Source: JANMCE01 sp963791625 | GTDB taxonomy: Bacteria > Actinomycetota > Acidimicrobiia > Acidimicrobiales > Ilumatobacteraceae | DNA length: 64,000 nucleotides | Assembly (NCBI GenBank): GCA_963791625.1 | Contig: CAWBTA010000015.1 | Coordinates: 868,001-932,000, forward strand | Direction: 5' to 3' | Part shown: positions 50,408 to 59,284 of the stretch, piece by piece | Numbering within the stretch: the stretch's first letter is position 1 | Layout of the letters: every line of letters begins with the position of its first letter | Program-made: the position numbers and the translations under genes | Notes under the pieces: model-generated | The model's database searches: none | What the model was told of the DNA's origin: nothing | What the model saw: only the letters and a program-made list of their open reading frames with translations

Positions 50408-50802
50408 TCGATCTTGATAGCGCCCGCTACGTTGCGCTCACCACGTTCAAAAAGGACGGCACGCCGGTCGCCACGCCGGTATGGATTACCGGCAGCAACG
50501 GCACCTACGCGTTCACCACCGGCGATAACGCCTGGAAGAGCAAACGTCTGAACAACAACCCGAAGGTCGCGGTGCAGGTCAGCGATTTTCGCGGCCGCGT
50601 GAGGCCGAATACCCGCGTGTACTCCGGCACGGGTCGGGTAGATCTGAGCGCCGAAGGCATCGCCGCGGTCGAACAGGAACTGACCAAGAAATACTCGTGG
50701 CAGTTCAAACTCACCCAACTCACCGACGTCATAAAGGACAAGCTGGGCAAGACGGTGAAACAGCGCGTAGCCGCTATCCACCTCACCGTCGACATCACCT
50801 GA
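50404..50802 (+). CDS. PPOX-class F420-dependent oxidoreductase-like protein
   Basis: A 132-residue split-barrel flavin or F420-binding protein. MIDLDSARYVALTTFKKDG and TPVATPVWITG at the start and VAAIHLTVDIT at the end match the PPOX-class, TIGR03666-like family of actinobacteria. Such proteins reduce diverse compounds with F420H2. It is last in the arsenic operon, coupled by ATGA to arsC. A role in arsenic handling is possible but unproven. Confidence 0.85.
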   Translation: MIDLDSARYVALTTFKKDGTPVATPVWITGSNGTYAFTTGDNAWKSKRLNNNPKVAVQVSDFRGRVRPNTRVYSGTGRVDLSAEGIAAVEQELTKKYSWQFKLTQLTDVIKDKLGKTVKQRVAAIHLTVDIT

Positions 50803-50825
50803 CGAAGCGGGGCAGCCGTGGCCGA

Positions 50826-51623
50826 CTACTGCTGGATCAAAGGCGTGTTGCGACCGTAGAAGAGTTTCTGGGTCAACGGGCTCAGTGTCATATCCGGTCG
50901 CTCACCGTAGGTGAGCACGGTGTTGATGCGCGGCCGACTCCCCTGAACGGTGGTGACGCGATGCATTGCGTGATGGCCGTGGAAGAGCGCGAGCGTGCCG
51001 GGCGCAGTGGCCAAGGTTTCGACCGCTCGATGATCGCCCTGCAGCACGGCGAGAACACCTTGGTCATTGGCGTCGTGGTCGGATCGAAGTGCCCGGATGA
51101 ACTGGAACACACCGCCGCTGTCGGGCATTTGCAACATGATGGTGATCGAGAACTCACTGTTATCGAAATGCCATCCAAGCTCCTCCCCCGGCTCGAACAC
51201 AGCGATCTCCAACGCGTCGAGCGGATCTGCGCTGCGATACAACGCAGGCTTGCCCAGTACTCGCCGCACGAACTCAGTCAACACCGCCGATTCGTAGACA
51301 ACTCGGAGCGGGAGTTCAGCCGGAAGCAGGTCATAGGCGATCGCACGCTTGGCCGACCGCTGCAGCATGCCGGCAGAGCTGTCAGGCGAGGCCTCGGCCA
51401 GCGGCGTGAAGTAGACGTTATGGGTGCTGTCGCTCGCCCATCCCTGCGGCGAGAGTTGCCGAGCCGTCGACAGGATCTCCTCGACAGCCACCGGCGTAAG
51501 AAAGCCGGGAAGTTGGCTCACGCCGCGTGCGGCCATGTCGGTTTGGCAGCGCGCAACCAGCGCCTGACTCTCGGGCGAGTCAAGGTGGTCGATGGGATAG
51601 CGCTTGAGGTCGACGCCGTGCAT
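50826..51623 (-). CDS. Fe(II)/2-oxoglutarate dioxygenase-fold protein (HalD/ArpA-like)
   Basis: A 265-residue cupin-type dioxygenase. The metal triad is visible as WHFDNSEFS (HxD) and MHRVTTVQGSRPRINTVLTY, which supplies the distal His and the Arg that binds 2-oxoglutarate. The frame is open far upstream, but the ATG at 51623 (MHGVDLKRYP) is where folded sequence starts; the upstream part is antisense to the dehydratase gene. Family members hydroxylate or halogenate amino acids and natural products. It is divergent from the UxaA-type dehydratase gene, 27 bases away. Confidence 0.82.
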   Translation of the reverse strand: MHGVDLKRYPIDHLDSPESQALVARCQTDMAARGVSQLPGFLTPVAVEEILSTARQLSPQGWASDSTHNVYFTPLAEASPDSSAGMLQRSAKRAIAYDLLPAELPLRVVYESAVLTEFVRRVLGKPALYRSADPLDALEIAVFEPGEELGWHFDNSEFSITIMLQMPDSGGVFQFIRALRSDHDANDQGVLAVLQGDHRAVETLATAPGTLALFHGHHAMHRVTTVQGSRPRINTVLTYGERPDMTLSPLTQKLFYGRNTPLIQQ

Positions 51624-51650
51624 ACCCTGAGTCTCGCGCGAGGATGAGGC

Positions 51651-53186
51651 ATGGCTGCTCTTCAGTTTCTGCGTACTTCCACCATGCGGTTGCACCCCGA
51701 TGACGACGTGGTGATCGCCGTGCGCGAACTGTCGGAAGGCAGCCGCATCGACAGCGAAAGCGTCACCGTGACTGAGCGCATTCCTGCTGGCCACAAGGTT
51801 GCGGTACGAGCCCGAGGCGTTGGTGATCCGGTCCACCGATACGCGCAGATCATTGGGTTTGCATCGACAGCGATTGAGCCCGGTCAACATGTGCATACGC
51901 ACAACACCGAGATGGGCGCGTTCGTTCGAGATCACGCGTTCGGGATCGACTACGTGCCAACCGTTCCCGCAGCGGCGTCCGCAACGTTCATGGGCATCCG
52001 TCGCGCCGATGGTCGGGTCGCGACGCGCAACTATCTGGCCGTCATCTCCACCGTGAACTGCTCGGCAACGGTGTCGAAAGCCATCGCCGATCACTGGCGT
52101 GATCGTCGTGGTCTTGAAGAGTTCCCCAACGTCGACGGCATCGTGTCGCTCACCCACGGCAGCGGTTGCGGCATGGATGCCAAGGGCATCGGCATGGACG
52201 TGTTGCGGCGCACCATCGCCGGGTACGCCACCCATCCGAACATCGCAGGCGTGCTGCTCGTCGGCCTCGGCTGTGAGGCGAACGGACTTGGCGCGTTGAT
52301 CACGGCCAAGCGTCTGCAGGAAGGCAGCCGACTCGCCGCGCTGAACATCCAAGACATCGGCGGCACCCGACACTGTGTTGAGGAAGGCATTGCCCGCATC
52401 ACCGAAATGTTGCCGTGGGCCAACGAGGTGAAGCGCGAACCGGTGGGGGCCGAGCACCTCATCATTGGTCTGCAGTGCGGTGGATCTGACGGTTATTCGG
52501 GCATCACGGCAAACCCAGCGCTCGGCGCCGCGGTGGATGAGTTGGTGCGCAACGGTGGCACCGCCATTCTTTCGGAGACGCCCGAGATCTACGGCGCAGA
52601 ACACCTCCTCACTCGACGCGCCGTCACGCCAGAAGTTGGCGCCAAGATCGTGAAGCAGATCGCCTGGTGGGAGGACTACACCGCACGCAATCACGGCGAG
52701 ATGAACAACAACCCCACCCCCGGCAACAAGGCCGGCGGCCTCACCACCATTCTCGAAAAGTCGTTAGGCGCGGTAGCCAAGGGAGGCACCACCGGTCTAA
52801 TGGAGGTGTACGACTATGCGGAGGCCGTCACCACGCGCGGTTTCGTCTACATGGACACACCCGGGTACGACCCGGTGTCCGTGACGGGCCAGGTAGCGGG
52901 GGGCGCGAATCTCGTGTGCTTCACCACCGGACGCGGGTCAGCCTACGGGTGCATCCCTTCACCGTCGATCAAGCTCTCAACCAACAGCCAACTGTGGGAA
53001 CGCCAGAGCGAAGACATCGACATCAACTGCGGTGACCTGCTTGACGGCGACATCTCCATGGCCCAAAAGGGCCGTCAGATTTTCGAGCACATGCTGCGCG
53101 TCGCGTCAGGCGAAGAGACCAAGAGCGAAGCCTTCGGTTACGGCCAAAACGAGTTCGCCCCCTGGATCATCGGCGCCACGATGTAG
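51651..53186 (+). CDS. UxaA-family hydro-lyase (altronate dehydratase type)
   Basis: A 511-residue protein joining the small SAF domain (about 14-100, VIAVRELSEGSRID) and the large catalytic domain. Conserved Cys- and Gly-rich blocks such as THGSGCGMDAKG, VGLGCEANG and HLIIGLQCGGSDG, and NKAGGLTTILEKSLGA, match altronate/galactarate dehydratases, which use an iron centre to dehydrate sugar acids. The terminal part is complete. It may act in hexuronate breakdown, but no other uronate genes are nearby. MRLHPDD at residue 12 is an alternative start. Confidence 0.9.
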   Translation: MAALQFLRTSTMRLHPDDDVVIAVRELSEGSRIDSESVTVTERIPAGHKVAVRARGVGDPVHRYAQIIGFASTAIEPGQHVHTHNTEMGAFVRDHAFGIDYVPTVPAAASATFMGIRRADGRVATRNYLAVISTVNCSATVSKAIADHWRDRRGLEEFPNVDGIVSLTHGSGCGMDAKGIGMDVLRRTIAGYATHPNIAGVLLVGLGCEANGLGALITAKRLQEGSRLAALNIQDIGGTRHCVEEGIARITEMLPWANEVKREPVGAEHLIIGLQCGGSDGYSGITANPALGAAVDELVRNGGTAILSETPEIYGAEHLLTRRAVTPEVGAKIVKQIAWWEDYTARNHGEMNNNPTPGNKAGGLTTILEKSLGAVAKGGTTGLMEVYDYAEAVTTRGFVYMDTPGYDPVSVTGQVAGGANLVCFTTGRGSAYGCIPSPSIKLSTNSQLWERQSEDIDINCGDLLDGDISMAQKGRQIFEHMLRVASGEETKSEAFGYGQNEFAPWIIGATM

Positions 53187-53199
53187 CCCTTCGCGCTGC

Positions 53200-54435
53200 T
53201 CAGCCGATGCGGACGGGGACCGACCGGGGGCCGCGGACCTGACCGCCGGCCCAGGTCACTGCGTCGGGGTTGGCGAGCGAGAACACGGGGAAGTGCTCGA
53301 GCCAGACTTGCAACGCGACGCGTAGTTCCATGCGGGCGATGTTGGAACCAGCGCAGCGGTGGATGCCGGAGCCGAACGCCACGTGACGATTCAGCTCACG
53401 ATCGAGGATGACGTCATTGGGTCGATCGAAAACGGCTGGGTCACGGTTGGCTGCCGGGAACGCAAGCAGCACACGCCGACCTTCAGTCACCGGGCAGCCG
53501 GCGACTTCTGTGTCGGACGTGGCGATGCGGCCCATGGTGACCGGGGCGAACGCTCGCAGAAACTCTTCGATCGCGGTCGGCCACAACTCTGGCTCGGCGC
53601 GAAGCCGAGCTACATCGTCAGGGTGCTGCGAGAGATGCCAGATGGATGAACCAATGGCCGACCACGTGGTGTCGATGCCCGCCACCAGCAGGAGCACACA
53701 ATTGCCCACGATGTTGCGATCGGGTACCGGCTCACCATTGTCGAGTCGAGCGTTCACCAGGCTGGTGATGAGATCCTCCCGGGGAGCGCGGCGTCGCTCG
53801 GCAATCTCCTCGGCGAAGTAATCGCCCATATCTTGGAACGCTTGCTTGCGTTTTTCGGGCTCGGCGATTCCGGTTTCAAGAATGGCGCGCACCCATTCGA
53901 TGAATTCATCAGTTCGCGACTCGGGGATACCGAGAATGCGGCCGATCACCCGTGCCGGAATCTGTTGCGAATACTCGACGGCGGCGTCGGCGAGACCAAC
54001 GCCCTCGTCCAAACGCGCCGTGATCTTGTCGGCCAATGACTCGCACAGCGCACGAGTGGTCGGCTCGTAGCCGGCGACGGCCTGTGGTGCGAACGTCGGG
54101 AGGATGGTGCGACGGATCGGGGTGTGCTCGGGCGGGTCGAGGTTGATGATGGACTGCGGCCGGTTCGGGTCACGATGGTCTTCGAGCGTCGGCGCTGCCG
54201 AGGTGCCAAGCGTGGACGTCAGCGCGGCTGTATTGGCTGCCGCTTGCACTACTGCGTCGTAGCCGACAACGAGGTGCACCCCACCCCAACGCTCGGTGGT
54301 AAGAACTGGACAACCGCGAACCTTGTCCCACACCGGGAACGGGTCGCGCACATAACCCGGATCGAACACGTCGAAGTCATGGAGCCAATCCTCAACTGGT
54401 TCCGTCTGTGCAACAGTCGGTGCTTCGTACCCCAT
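53200..54435 (-). CDS. Cytochrome P450
   Basis: A 411-residue soluble P450. The haem-binding signature FGSGIHRCAGSNIARMEL carries the proximal Cys; the I-helix is LLVAGIDTTWSAI with the acid-Thr pair; the ExxR motif is in the AIEEFLRAF/K-helix region followed by RIATSDTEV and the PERF-equivalent FDRPNDVIL. It would hydroxylate a small terpenoid, steroid or fatty acid with a ferredoxin and reductase that are not adjacent. It is convergent with the dehydratase gene. Confidence 0.94.
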   Translation of the reverse strand: MGYEAPTVAQTEPVEDWLHDFDVFDPGYVRDPFPVWDKVRGCPVLTTERWGGVHLVVGYDAVVQAAANTAALTSTLGTSAAPTLEDHRDPNRPQSIINLDPPEHTPIRRTILPTFAPQAVAGYEPTTRALCESLADKITARLDEGVGLADAAVEYSQQIPARVIGRILGIPESRTDEFIEWVRAILETGIAEPEKRKQAFQDMGDYFAEEIAERRRAPREDLITSLVNARLDNGEPVPDRNIVGNCVLLLVAGIDTTWSAIGSSIWHLSQHPDDVARLRAEPELWPTAIEEFLRAFAPVTMGRIATSDTEVAGCPVTEGRRVLLAFPAANRDPAVFDRPNDVILDRELNRHVAFGSGIHRCAGSNIARMELRVALQVWLEHFPVFSLANPDAVTWAGGQVRGPRSVPVRIG

Positions 54436-54576
54436 GATGACTCCCTTCGCGCCGTGCGAGCCTAGGCCCAGATCGCCGTCGAACGACCGCGACTTCTCGG
54501 GAACGTGCGCCTTACGAGCTGTCTATCATGTGACGACCGTCATACCCAACGAGTGGCGAAAACAGAGGAGATATCG

Positions 54577-56304
54577 GTGAGCGAAAAGATCTGGGTTGTC
54601 GACGACGAGCCAAGCCCGGACTATCCCGTTTGGACGCGGGCCAACGTTGGCGAGGTGTTCCCCGACATCGTCACGCCGATCAGTTGGACGATGTGGGGCT
54701 TCGAGGGCGCTGAGTTGGGATGGCGAGATGCGCTCGTTCGCACAGGGGCGTTCAGCCCTGATGAGTTCGACCCCGTACGCAAAGAGATCGTCGGCAGCTT
54801 CGGTGGTTACTGCTACCTCAACGTTTCCGTGTCACGAGTGTTCGCCATCCGGGTTCCGGGCTTTACGTGGCAGATGATGGACCAGACATTCTTTGGCGAC
54901 CAGCCTGCCCCGCCCTACGAGGCTCGACCGCAGGACGAAGACGAAGCGAAGGCTGCGGCCGCCATGGGCTGGCTCGGCTACGTGCTCTCGACCGAGGAAC
55001 TGCCCGAGCTGGCCAAGGACAAGGCCGACGTCGTCAAGATCGCGGCTGATCGACCCGACCTCACGAAGCTGTCGAATACCGAATTGGTCGAGCGCTGCCG
55101 TTCGTTCGTGCCGATGTTCCGCCACCTCTTCGGACAGCACCTCTTCCAGCTCTACTGCTCGACGGTGGCCACCGGATTGGTGGCGGCGGTAAGTGCCGCC
55201 GTTGGCCAGCCGGCAGCGGCAAATGCACTCATCAGCGGTCTTGGTGGCGTCGACTCCGCCGAGCAGAGTCTGGCCCTCTGGGACCTTTCCCGACTCATCA
55301 AGGAATCTCCCGCGTTGACCCGCGAGTTCAACAATGGCGTGGCTGGGCTGTGGCATCGGCTTAGGGCCTCGGACGATAAGGACATCGCCTGTTTCGTGGC
55401 CGGCTTTGAGAACTTCCTGGCCGAGCATGGATCACGGGGACCGAACGAGTGGGATCTCAGTTCGCCCACATGGGAAACCCATCCCGAGATGCCGCTGACA
55501 CAGCTGGAGCGGATGCGCTTCGCCGATGACAGCGCCGACCCAAAGCCCAAGGCTGCCGTCATGGCCGCCGAGCGCCTGGCAACCGCCGCCGCTCTCGGCG
55601 AGGCCTTGGCCGGTGACCCAGACACGCAGGGGCAGTTTCTGGGTGGCGTGCGGGCGTGCAGTGTCTTCTTGCCCGGTCGCGAGCGCACGAAGACGAACTG
55701 CATCAAGTTGAATCACGAAATCCGACTCGCAGTGCGGGAGATCGGACGCCGTATGGTTGCCGATGCTTACCTCGATCGTATAGAGGATGTCGTTTGGGTG
55801 GCCGACGACGAGCTGGCCAGTTTCCTGGCTGATCCGGCTTCGATGAAAGCAACGATCGCCTCACGCAAAGCCAAGGCCGCCGAGCTTCGTGCCCTTGAGC
55901 CGCCCTTTGTGTTCGATGGAGCCGCACCCGGGCGCGACGCGTACAAGCCGCGCCTCGCGTTCGGTTCCGACATTGCGCCGTCGGGTACGGTGCTCACCGG
56001 CCTTGCCGGTTGCGCCGGCACGCACACCGGTCGAGCCCGCGTGCTCACGGAGCCTGGTGATCCGGGTGAGCTTGAGCCGGGCGATGTTTTAGTTGCAGTT
56101 ACAACTGACAGCTCGTGGGGGCCGTTGTTCCTCACCGCTGGTGCGGTCGTGGTCGATACCGGCGCGGCCGTCAGCCACGCCGTGATCGTTTCGCGCGAAC
56201 TGGGCATTCCCTGTGCAGTGTCGGTCGTAGGGGCAACCCAACGCATCGCCAACGGGGCGATGGTGACCGTCGACGGCACCACGGGCACCGTGACCATTCT
56301 CTAA
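54577..56304 (+). CDS. PEP-utilising mobile-domain protein without ATP-grasp domain
   Basis: A 575-residue protein. The C-terminal 90 residues are a phosphohistidine swivelling domain of PEP-utilising enzymes: LTGLAGCAGTHTGRARVL, LVAVTTDSSWGPLFLTAGAV and DTGAAVSHAVIVSRELGIP, with the phospho-accepting His in AVSHAV. The first 480 residues resemble the central part of rifampin phosphotransferase-like proteins, but no ATP-grasp nucleotide-binding domain is present, so it cannot be a normal PEP synthase. I chose the GTG at 54577, preceded by AGAGGAG. It is divergent from the P450 gene. A phosphoryl carrier working with a separate ATP-grasp protein is possible. Confidence 0.82.
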   Translation: MSEKIWVVDDEPSPDYPVWTRANVGEVFPDIVTPISWTMWGFEGAELGWRDALVRTGAFSPDEFDPVRKEIVGSFGGYCYLNVSVSRVFAIRVPGFTWQMMDQTFFGDQPAPPYEARPQDEDEAKAAAAMGWLGYVLSTEELPELAKDKADVVKIAADRPDLTKLSNTELVERCRSFVPMFRHLFGQHLFQLYCSTVATGLVAAVSAAVGQPAAANALISGLGGVDSAEQSLALWDLSRLIKESPALTREFNNGVAGLWHRLRASDDKDIACFVAGFENFLAEHGSRGPNEWDLSSPTWETHPEMPLTQLERMRFADDSADPKPKAAVMAAERLATAAALGEALAGDPDTQGQFLGGVRACSVFLPGRERTKTNCIKLNHEIRLAVREIGRRMVADAYLDRIEDVVWVADDELASFLADPASMKATIASRKAKAAELRALEPPFVFDGAAPGRDAYKPRLAFGSDIAPSGTVLTGLAGCAGTHTGRARVLTEPGDPGELEPGDVLVAVTTDSSWGPLFLTAGAVVVDTGAAVSHAVIVSRELGIPCAVSVVGATQRIANGAMVTVDGTTGTVTIL

Positions 56305-56393
56305 TCCCCACGAGATACGGCTCCAATGGGCCCGCGCTCGTTTTCTTACGAAGCTCTCACACAGGGCCGAGCAGCATGTGATGAAATGTACGG

Positions 56394-57059
56394 ATGTTTG
56401 GCAGTAGTAGGGGCGCCGACGGGGGCGCTGTATCCCTCTATGGAACCGGCGGTCACGCCGATGTCGTTGCCGATACCTTGCACGCGTGCGAGCGAGAAAT
56501 CTATGACGTCTTCGATGACTGTCGGGCCGAACACTTCTTCGGCGGGCGCGTCGTGCAGCCCGGAATTCGTTCTCGTGGGGCCACAGCCCACATTCCTGTC
56601 GACCAACCAATCATTATTTGCATCGGCGACAATCGAGCCCGGGCCGACATTGCCGGACTACTCCCGGCCACCTTCGGGATTGCGATCCATCCGACCGCCC
56701 TCATAGGTACCGGGGTTTCCGTCAACGAGGGCACCGTGGTGTTTCATCGGGCCGCCATTCAAGCCGGGACCTGGGTAGGCCGACACGTCATCATCAATAC
56801 CGCGGCCACGGTCGAAGAGAACTGCGTGATCAACGACTTTTCGCACATCTCCCCCCGGGCCCACGTCGGCGCGAACGTCCGCATCGGTGAAGGGGCCCAT
56901 ATCGGTGCGGCGGCCATCATTACGCCTGGCGTTCGGCTCGGGGCCTGGTGCGTGGTCGGGGCCGGCACGGTCGTCACCACCGATGTCCCTGCCTACGCGA
57001 CCATTGTTGGCAATCCCCCGCGCATTCTCGCCGGACCAAGCCCGCACGCGGAGGAATGA
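56394..57059 (+). CDS. NeuD/PglD-like acyltransferase with left-handed beta helix
   Basis: A 221-residue protein with an N-terminal Rossmann-like domain (LYGTGGHADVVADTL) and a C-terminal hexapeptide beta helix (AAIQAGTWVGRHVIIN, ISPRAHVGANVRIGEGAHIG, AIITPGVRLGAWCVVGAGTVV). The likely catalytic His is in FSHISPRAHVG. Such enzymes O- or N-acetylate sugars of surface glycans. It stands alone with no glycan genes beside it. The start is uncertain by a few codons, because a nearby in-frame ATG lies nine bases upstream. Confidence 0.88.
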   Translation: MFGSSRGADGGAVSLYGTGGHADVVADTLHACEREIYDVFDDCRAEHFFGGRVVQPGIRSRGATAHIPVDQPIIICIGDNRARADIAGLLPATFGIAIHPTALIGTGVSVNEGTVVFHRAAIQAGTWVGRHVIINTAATVEENCVINDFSHISPRAHVGANVRIGEGAHIGAAAIITPGVRLGAWCVVGAGTVVTTDVPAYATIVGNPPRILAGPSPHAEE

Positions 57060-57138
57060 GGGCACTCCGGCGCCATGGCCCGCCGAAAGTCTTTGCCCTC
57101 TTCACCGTCTCCACCCAGCTCGGTAGTACGTTCACGGG

Positions 57139-57534
57139 ATGGCAACGTTGGATGAGGCGATCGCTCTTGCGGCGTCGTTACCCGAGACGGTCGAAGGTGT
57201 TCGGCACGGTTACCGCAATTGGTCGGTGCGGGGGAAGGGTTTCGCTTGGGTGCGACCCTTCAGCAAGGCCGACATCAAGCGGTTCGGCAAGGAAGCGCCA
57301 CCAGACGGACCGATCCTCGCGGTCTCCACGGAAGACCTCGGTGAGAAGGAAGCGATCCTTGCCGCAGGCACGCCCGGCATCTTCACGATCGAGCACTTCA
57401 ACAAATACCCCGCAATATTGATCCAGCTGGACGTGATTACGACCGAGGCCCTTCAAGAAGCCATCACCGACGCCTGGCTGGCCTGCGCACCGCCTGCCCT
57501 CGCCGAACAGTTCACCCTCGACAAGCCACTATGA
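57139..57534 (+). CDS. MmcQ/YjbR-family protein
   Basis: A 131-residue protein. The opening LPETVEGVRHGYRNWSVRGK, FAWVRPF and the later DAWLACAPPALAEQF match the MmcQ/YjbR (DUF419) family, which has a double-wing fold related to DNA-binding proteins. The molecular role is unknown. It overlaps the following hydroxylase gene in ATGA. Confidence 0.85.
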   Translation: MATLDEAIALAASLPETVEGVRHGYRNWSVRGKGFAWVRPFSKADIKRFGKEAPPDGPILAVSTEDLGEKEAILAAGTPGIFTIEHFNKYPAILIQLDVITTEALQEAITDAWLACAPPALAEQFTLDKPL

Positions 57535-58724
57535 CGGGGATGAAAACAACGGTGGTGATTGTAGGGGCGGGGCCGGCAGGCTTGGTGCTCGGCCTGATGT
57601 TGCAACGGGCTGGTATTCCGTTCGTGGTGATCGAGCGACGGAGTCGCTCCGAGGTTGGCGGGCCGCCCAAGGCCGGATCGATCGACTATCGCACCGTGCA
57701 AATGTTGAAGCGCGTCGGCATCGCCGATGATCTCGTCCGATTCGATGTGGAGAACGGACGTTGCGAGTTCCGCACGCCGTCCGACTCGGTGATCGTGAAC
57801 TACGGCGAGCTCACGGGCGGGCGACCGCATTACGTCTATCCGCAACATCTGCTCGTGGAAACGTTGTGTGCCGCGCTGCTCAAGCTGGGTGGCGAGGTGC
57901 GGTTCGACTGCAGCGTGACCGACGTGGCACACCACGCGGGCGGTGGCCGGGTGACCTGGCAAACCCGCGATGGTCAGCTGCACGAAGTCACCGCCGACGC
58001 TGTGGTTGGCTGTGACGGTGCTCGCAGCACGGTCGCGCCACTGCTCACCAACTCGACTGTTGCCGAGCGTTCGCTTCCAGTGCGCTGGCTGGCGGTGATT
58101 GCGGACGCGCCGGCGCTGGTGCGGCATACGATTTACGGCGCCCACCCGCGCGGTTTCGCGGGGCAGATGCTGCGCGGGCCGGAGCAAACGCGTTACTACC
58201 TCGAAGTACCGGTGACCGACACGGAGGCCGACTGGCCGCAGGAGCGGGTGCGGGCCGAACTGTCGGATCGGCTCGGAGTGCACGGCAAGCTCGACAGCAC
58301 GCTGTTCGGGCAGATGTCGTTCGTTGACCTGCAGATGCGAGTGACCGAGCCGATGCAGCAGGACGGCATCTTTCTGTGCGGCGACGCAGCTCACTTGATC
58401 ACGCCGTCGGGCGGCAAGGGCATGAATCTCGCCATGGCCGACGCGGTGGAGCTGGCCGAGGGTTTCATCGACCACTTCGGTCCGGCCGCCAACGGCACGC
58501 GCCTGGCGGCCTATTCCGCAACACGACTCGAGGTCATCTGGCGCATCCAGGCGTTTTCGTTCTGGCTGCTGCAGATCCTGCAGGCCAACAAGACCGGCAA
58601 CGAAACGGGGGCAGCAGAAACGTTCGGCCGCGGCCTGCGCGGTGGCTGGGTTGCGTCACTGCAGCGAGACCCGCTTCTGGCCGCCTGGTTCGCTCACGCT
58701 TACGCCGGCGTCGATCCGGTCTGA
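57531..58724 (+). CDS. pobA: FAD-dependent aromatic hydroxylase, 4-hydroxybenzoate 3-monooxygenase-like
   Basis: A 397-residue flavoprotein hydroxylase. It has the FAD motif VVIVGAGPAGLVLGLML, the KAGSIDYRTVQMLKR block, the DG motif VVGCDGARSTV and the GD motif FLCGDAAHLITPSGGKGMNLAM. Features such as LTGGRPHYVYPQHLLVETL near residue 100 resemble PobA, which makes protocatechuate from 4-hydroxybenzoate with NADPH and O2. A vanillate-type Rieske oxygenase is encoded 2 kb away. Starts at 57531 or 57540 are both possible. The exact substrate is inferred. Confidence 0.82.
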   Translation: MTGMKTTVVIVGAGPAGLVLGLMLQRAGIPFVVIERRSRSEVGGPPKAGSIDYRTVQMLKRVGIADDLVRFDVENGRCEFRTPSDSVIVNYGELTGGRPHYVYPQHLLVETLCAALLKLGGEVRFDCSVTDVAHHAGGGRVTWQTRDGQLHEVTADAVVGCDGARSTVAPLLTNSTVAERSLPVRWLAVIADAPALVRHTIYGAHPRGFAGQMLRGPEQTRYYLEVPVTDTEADWPQERVRAELSDRLGVHGKLDSTLFGQMSFVDLQMRVTEPMQQDGIFLCGDAAHLITPSGGKGMNLAMADAVELAEGFIDHFGPAANGTRLAAYSATRLEVIWRIQAFSFWLLQILQANKTGNETGAAETFGRGLRGGWVASLQRDPLLAAWFAHAYAGVDPV

Positions 58725-58832
58725 CGGCCGGATGAACACGCGCCGAGCGCGCATGAGCCGAAGGCAAAGGGAAGGCAAAATCCTGCCGGCATCCAGTTCA
58801 GAAGCTCTTAACCTGGGTCATGTCACGCTGGG

Positions 58833-59166
58833 ATGATGCAGACCATTGGGCACCACCGTGCGGTCCCTTCGAGCCTCGAAGCGCCATCATCCCAACGGGT
58901 GGCCGCAGGCGGGCTTGTGCTCCTGTTGATCAGCCTCGGTGGACTCGCCTGGCATGGCCACGTCACCGCACTTGATCGAACGCTCACCGCCGACGTGGTG
59001 CTCCCAGCCGACCGAACCCGCACCCAGCCGGGACGGTGTTGGCATTGGGCTCGACCTGGCGACGACTCTGGTGGAGGCCGAGGGCGGGCGACTCATCCGC
59101 CCACACAAGGGCCAGCCGAGCACGTTCGTCATCATGCTCGCAACGTCAGCCTCCGGCCGCGCCTGA
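58833..59166 (+). pseudogene. Deletion scar joining a PAP2-like start to a histidine kinase end
   Basis: From 58833 one frame reads a short N-terminus with a transmembrane stretch (GGLVLLLISLGGLAWHGHV) and ALDRTLTADV, like the start of PAP2-type phosphatases. From about 59009 to 59166 another frame reads GVGIGLDLATTLVEAEGGRL and GQPSTFVIML, the end of a histidine kinase ATPase domain. The two meet within about 20 bases with a frame change. Neither protein is complete. The 560-base gap between the hydroxylase and the Ddn-type gene holds only these remnants. Confidence 0.7.
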
Positions 59167-59284
59167 CCGAACGCTGCCATGTCGGGCTCGCCATCTCCAT
59201 CGCATGCCGAACGAGGACCGTCCGCGCATAATTCCAGGACCTTGGACCCTCGTACCCTCGGCGGAGCACGGGCACAGTAGTGGT

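Noticed and set aside
50826..52694. 622-codon minus-strand reading of the dioxygenase gene
   Set aside because: The extra 357 N-terminal residues are antisense to the UxaA-type dehydratase and resemble nothing; the ATG at 51623 begins the folded protein.
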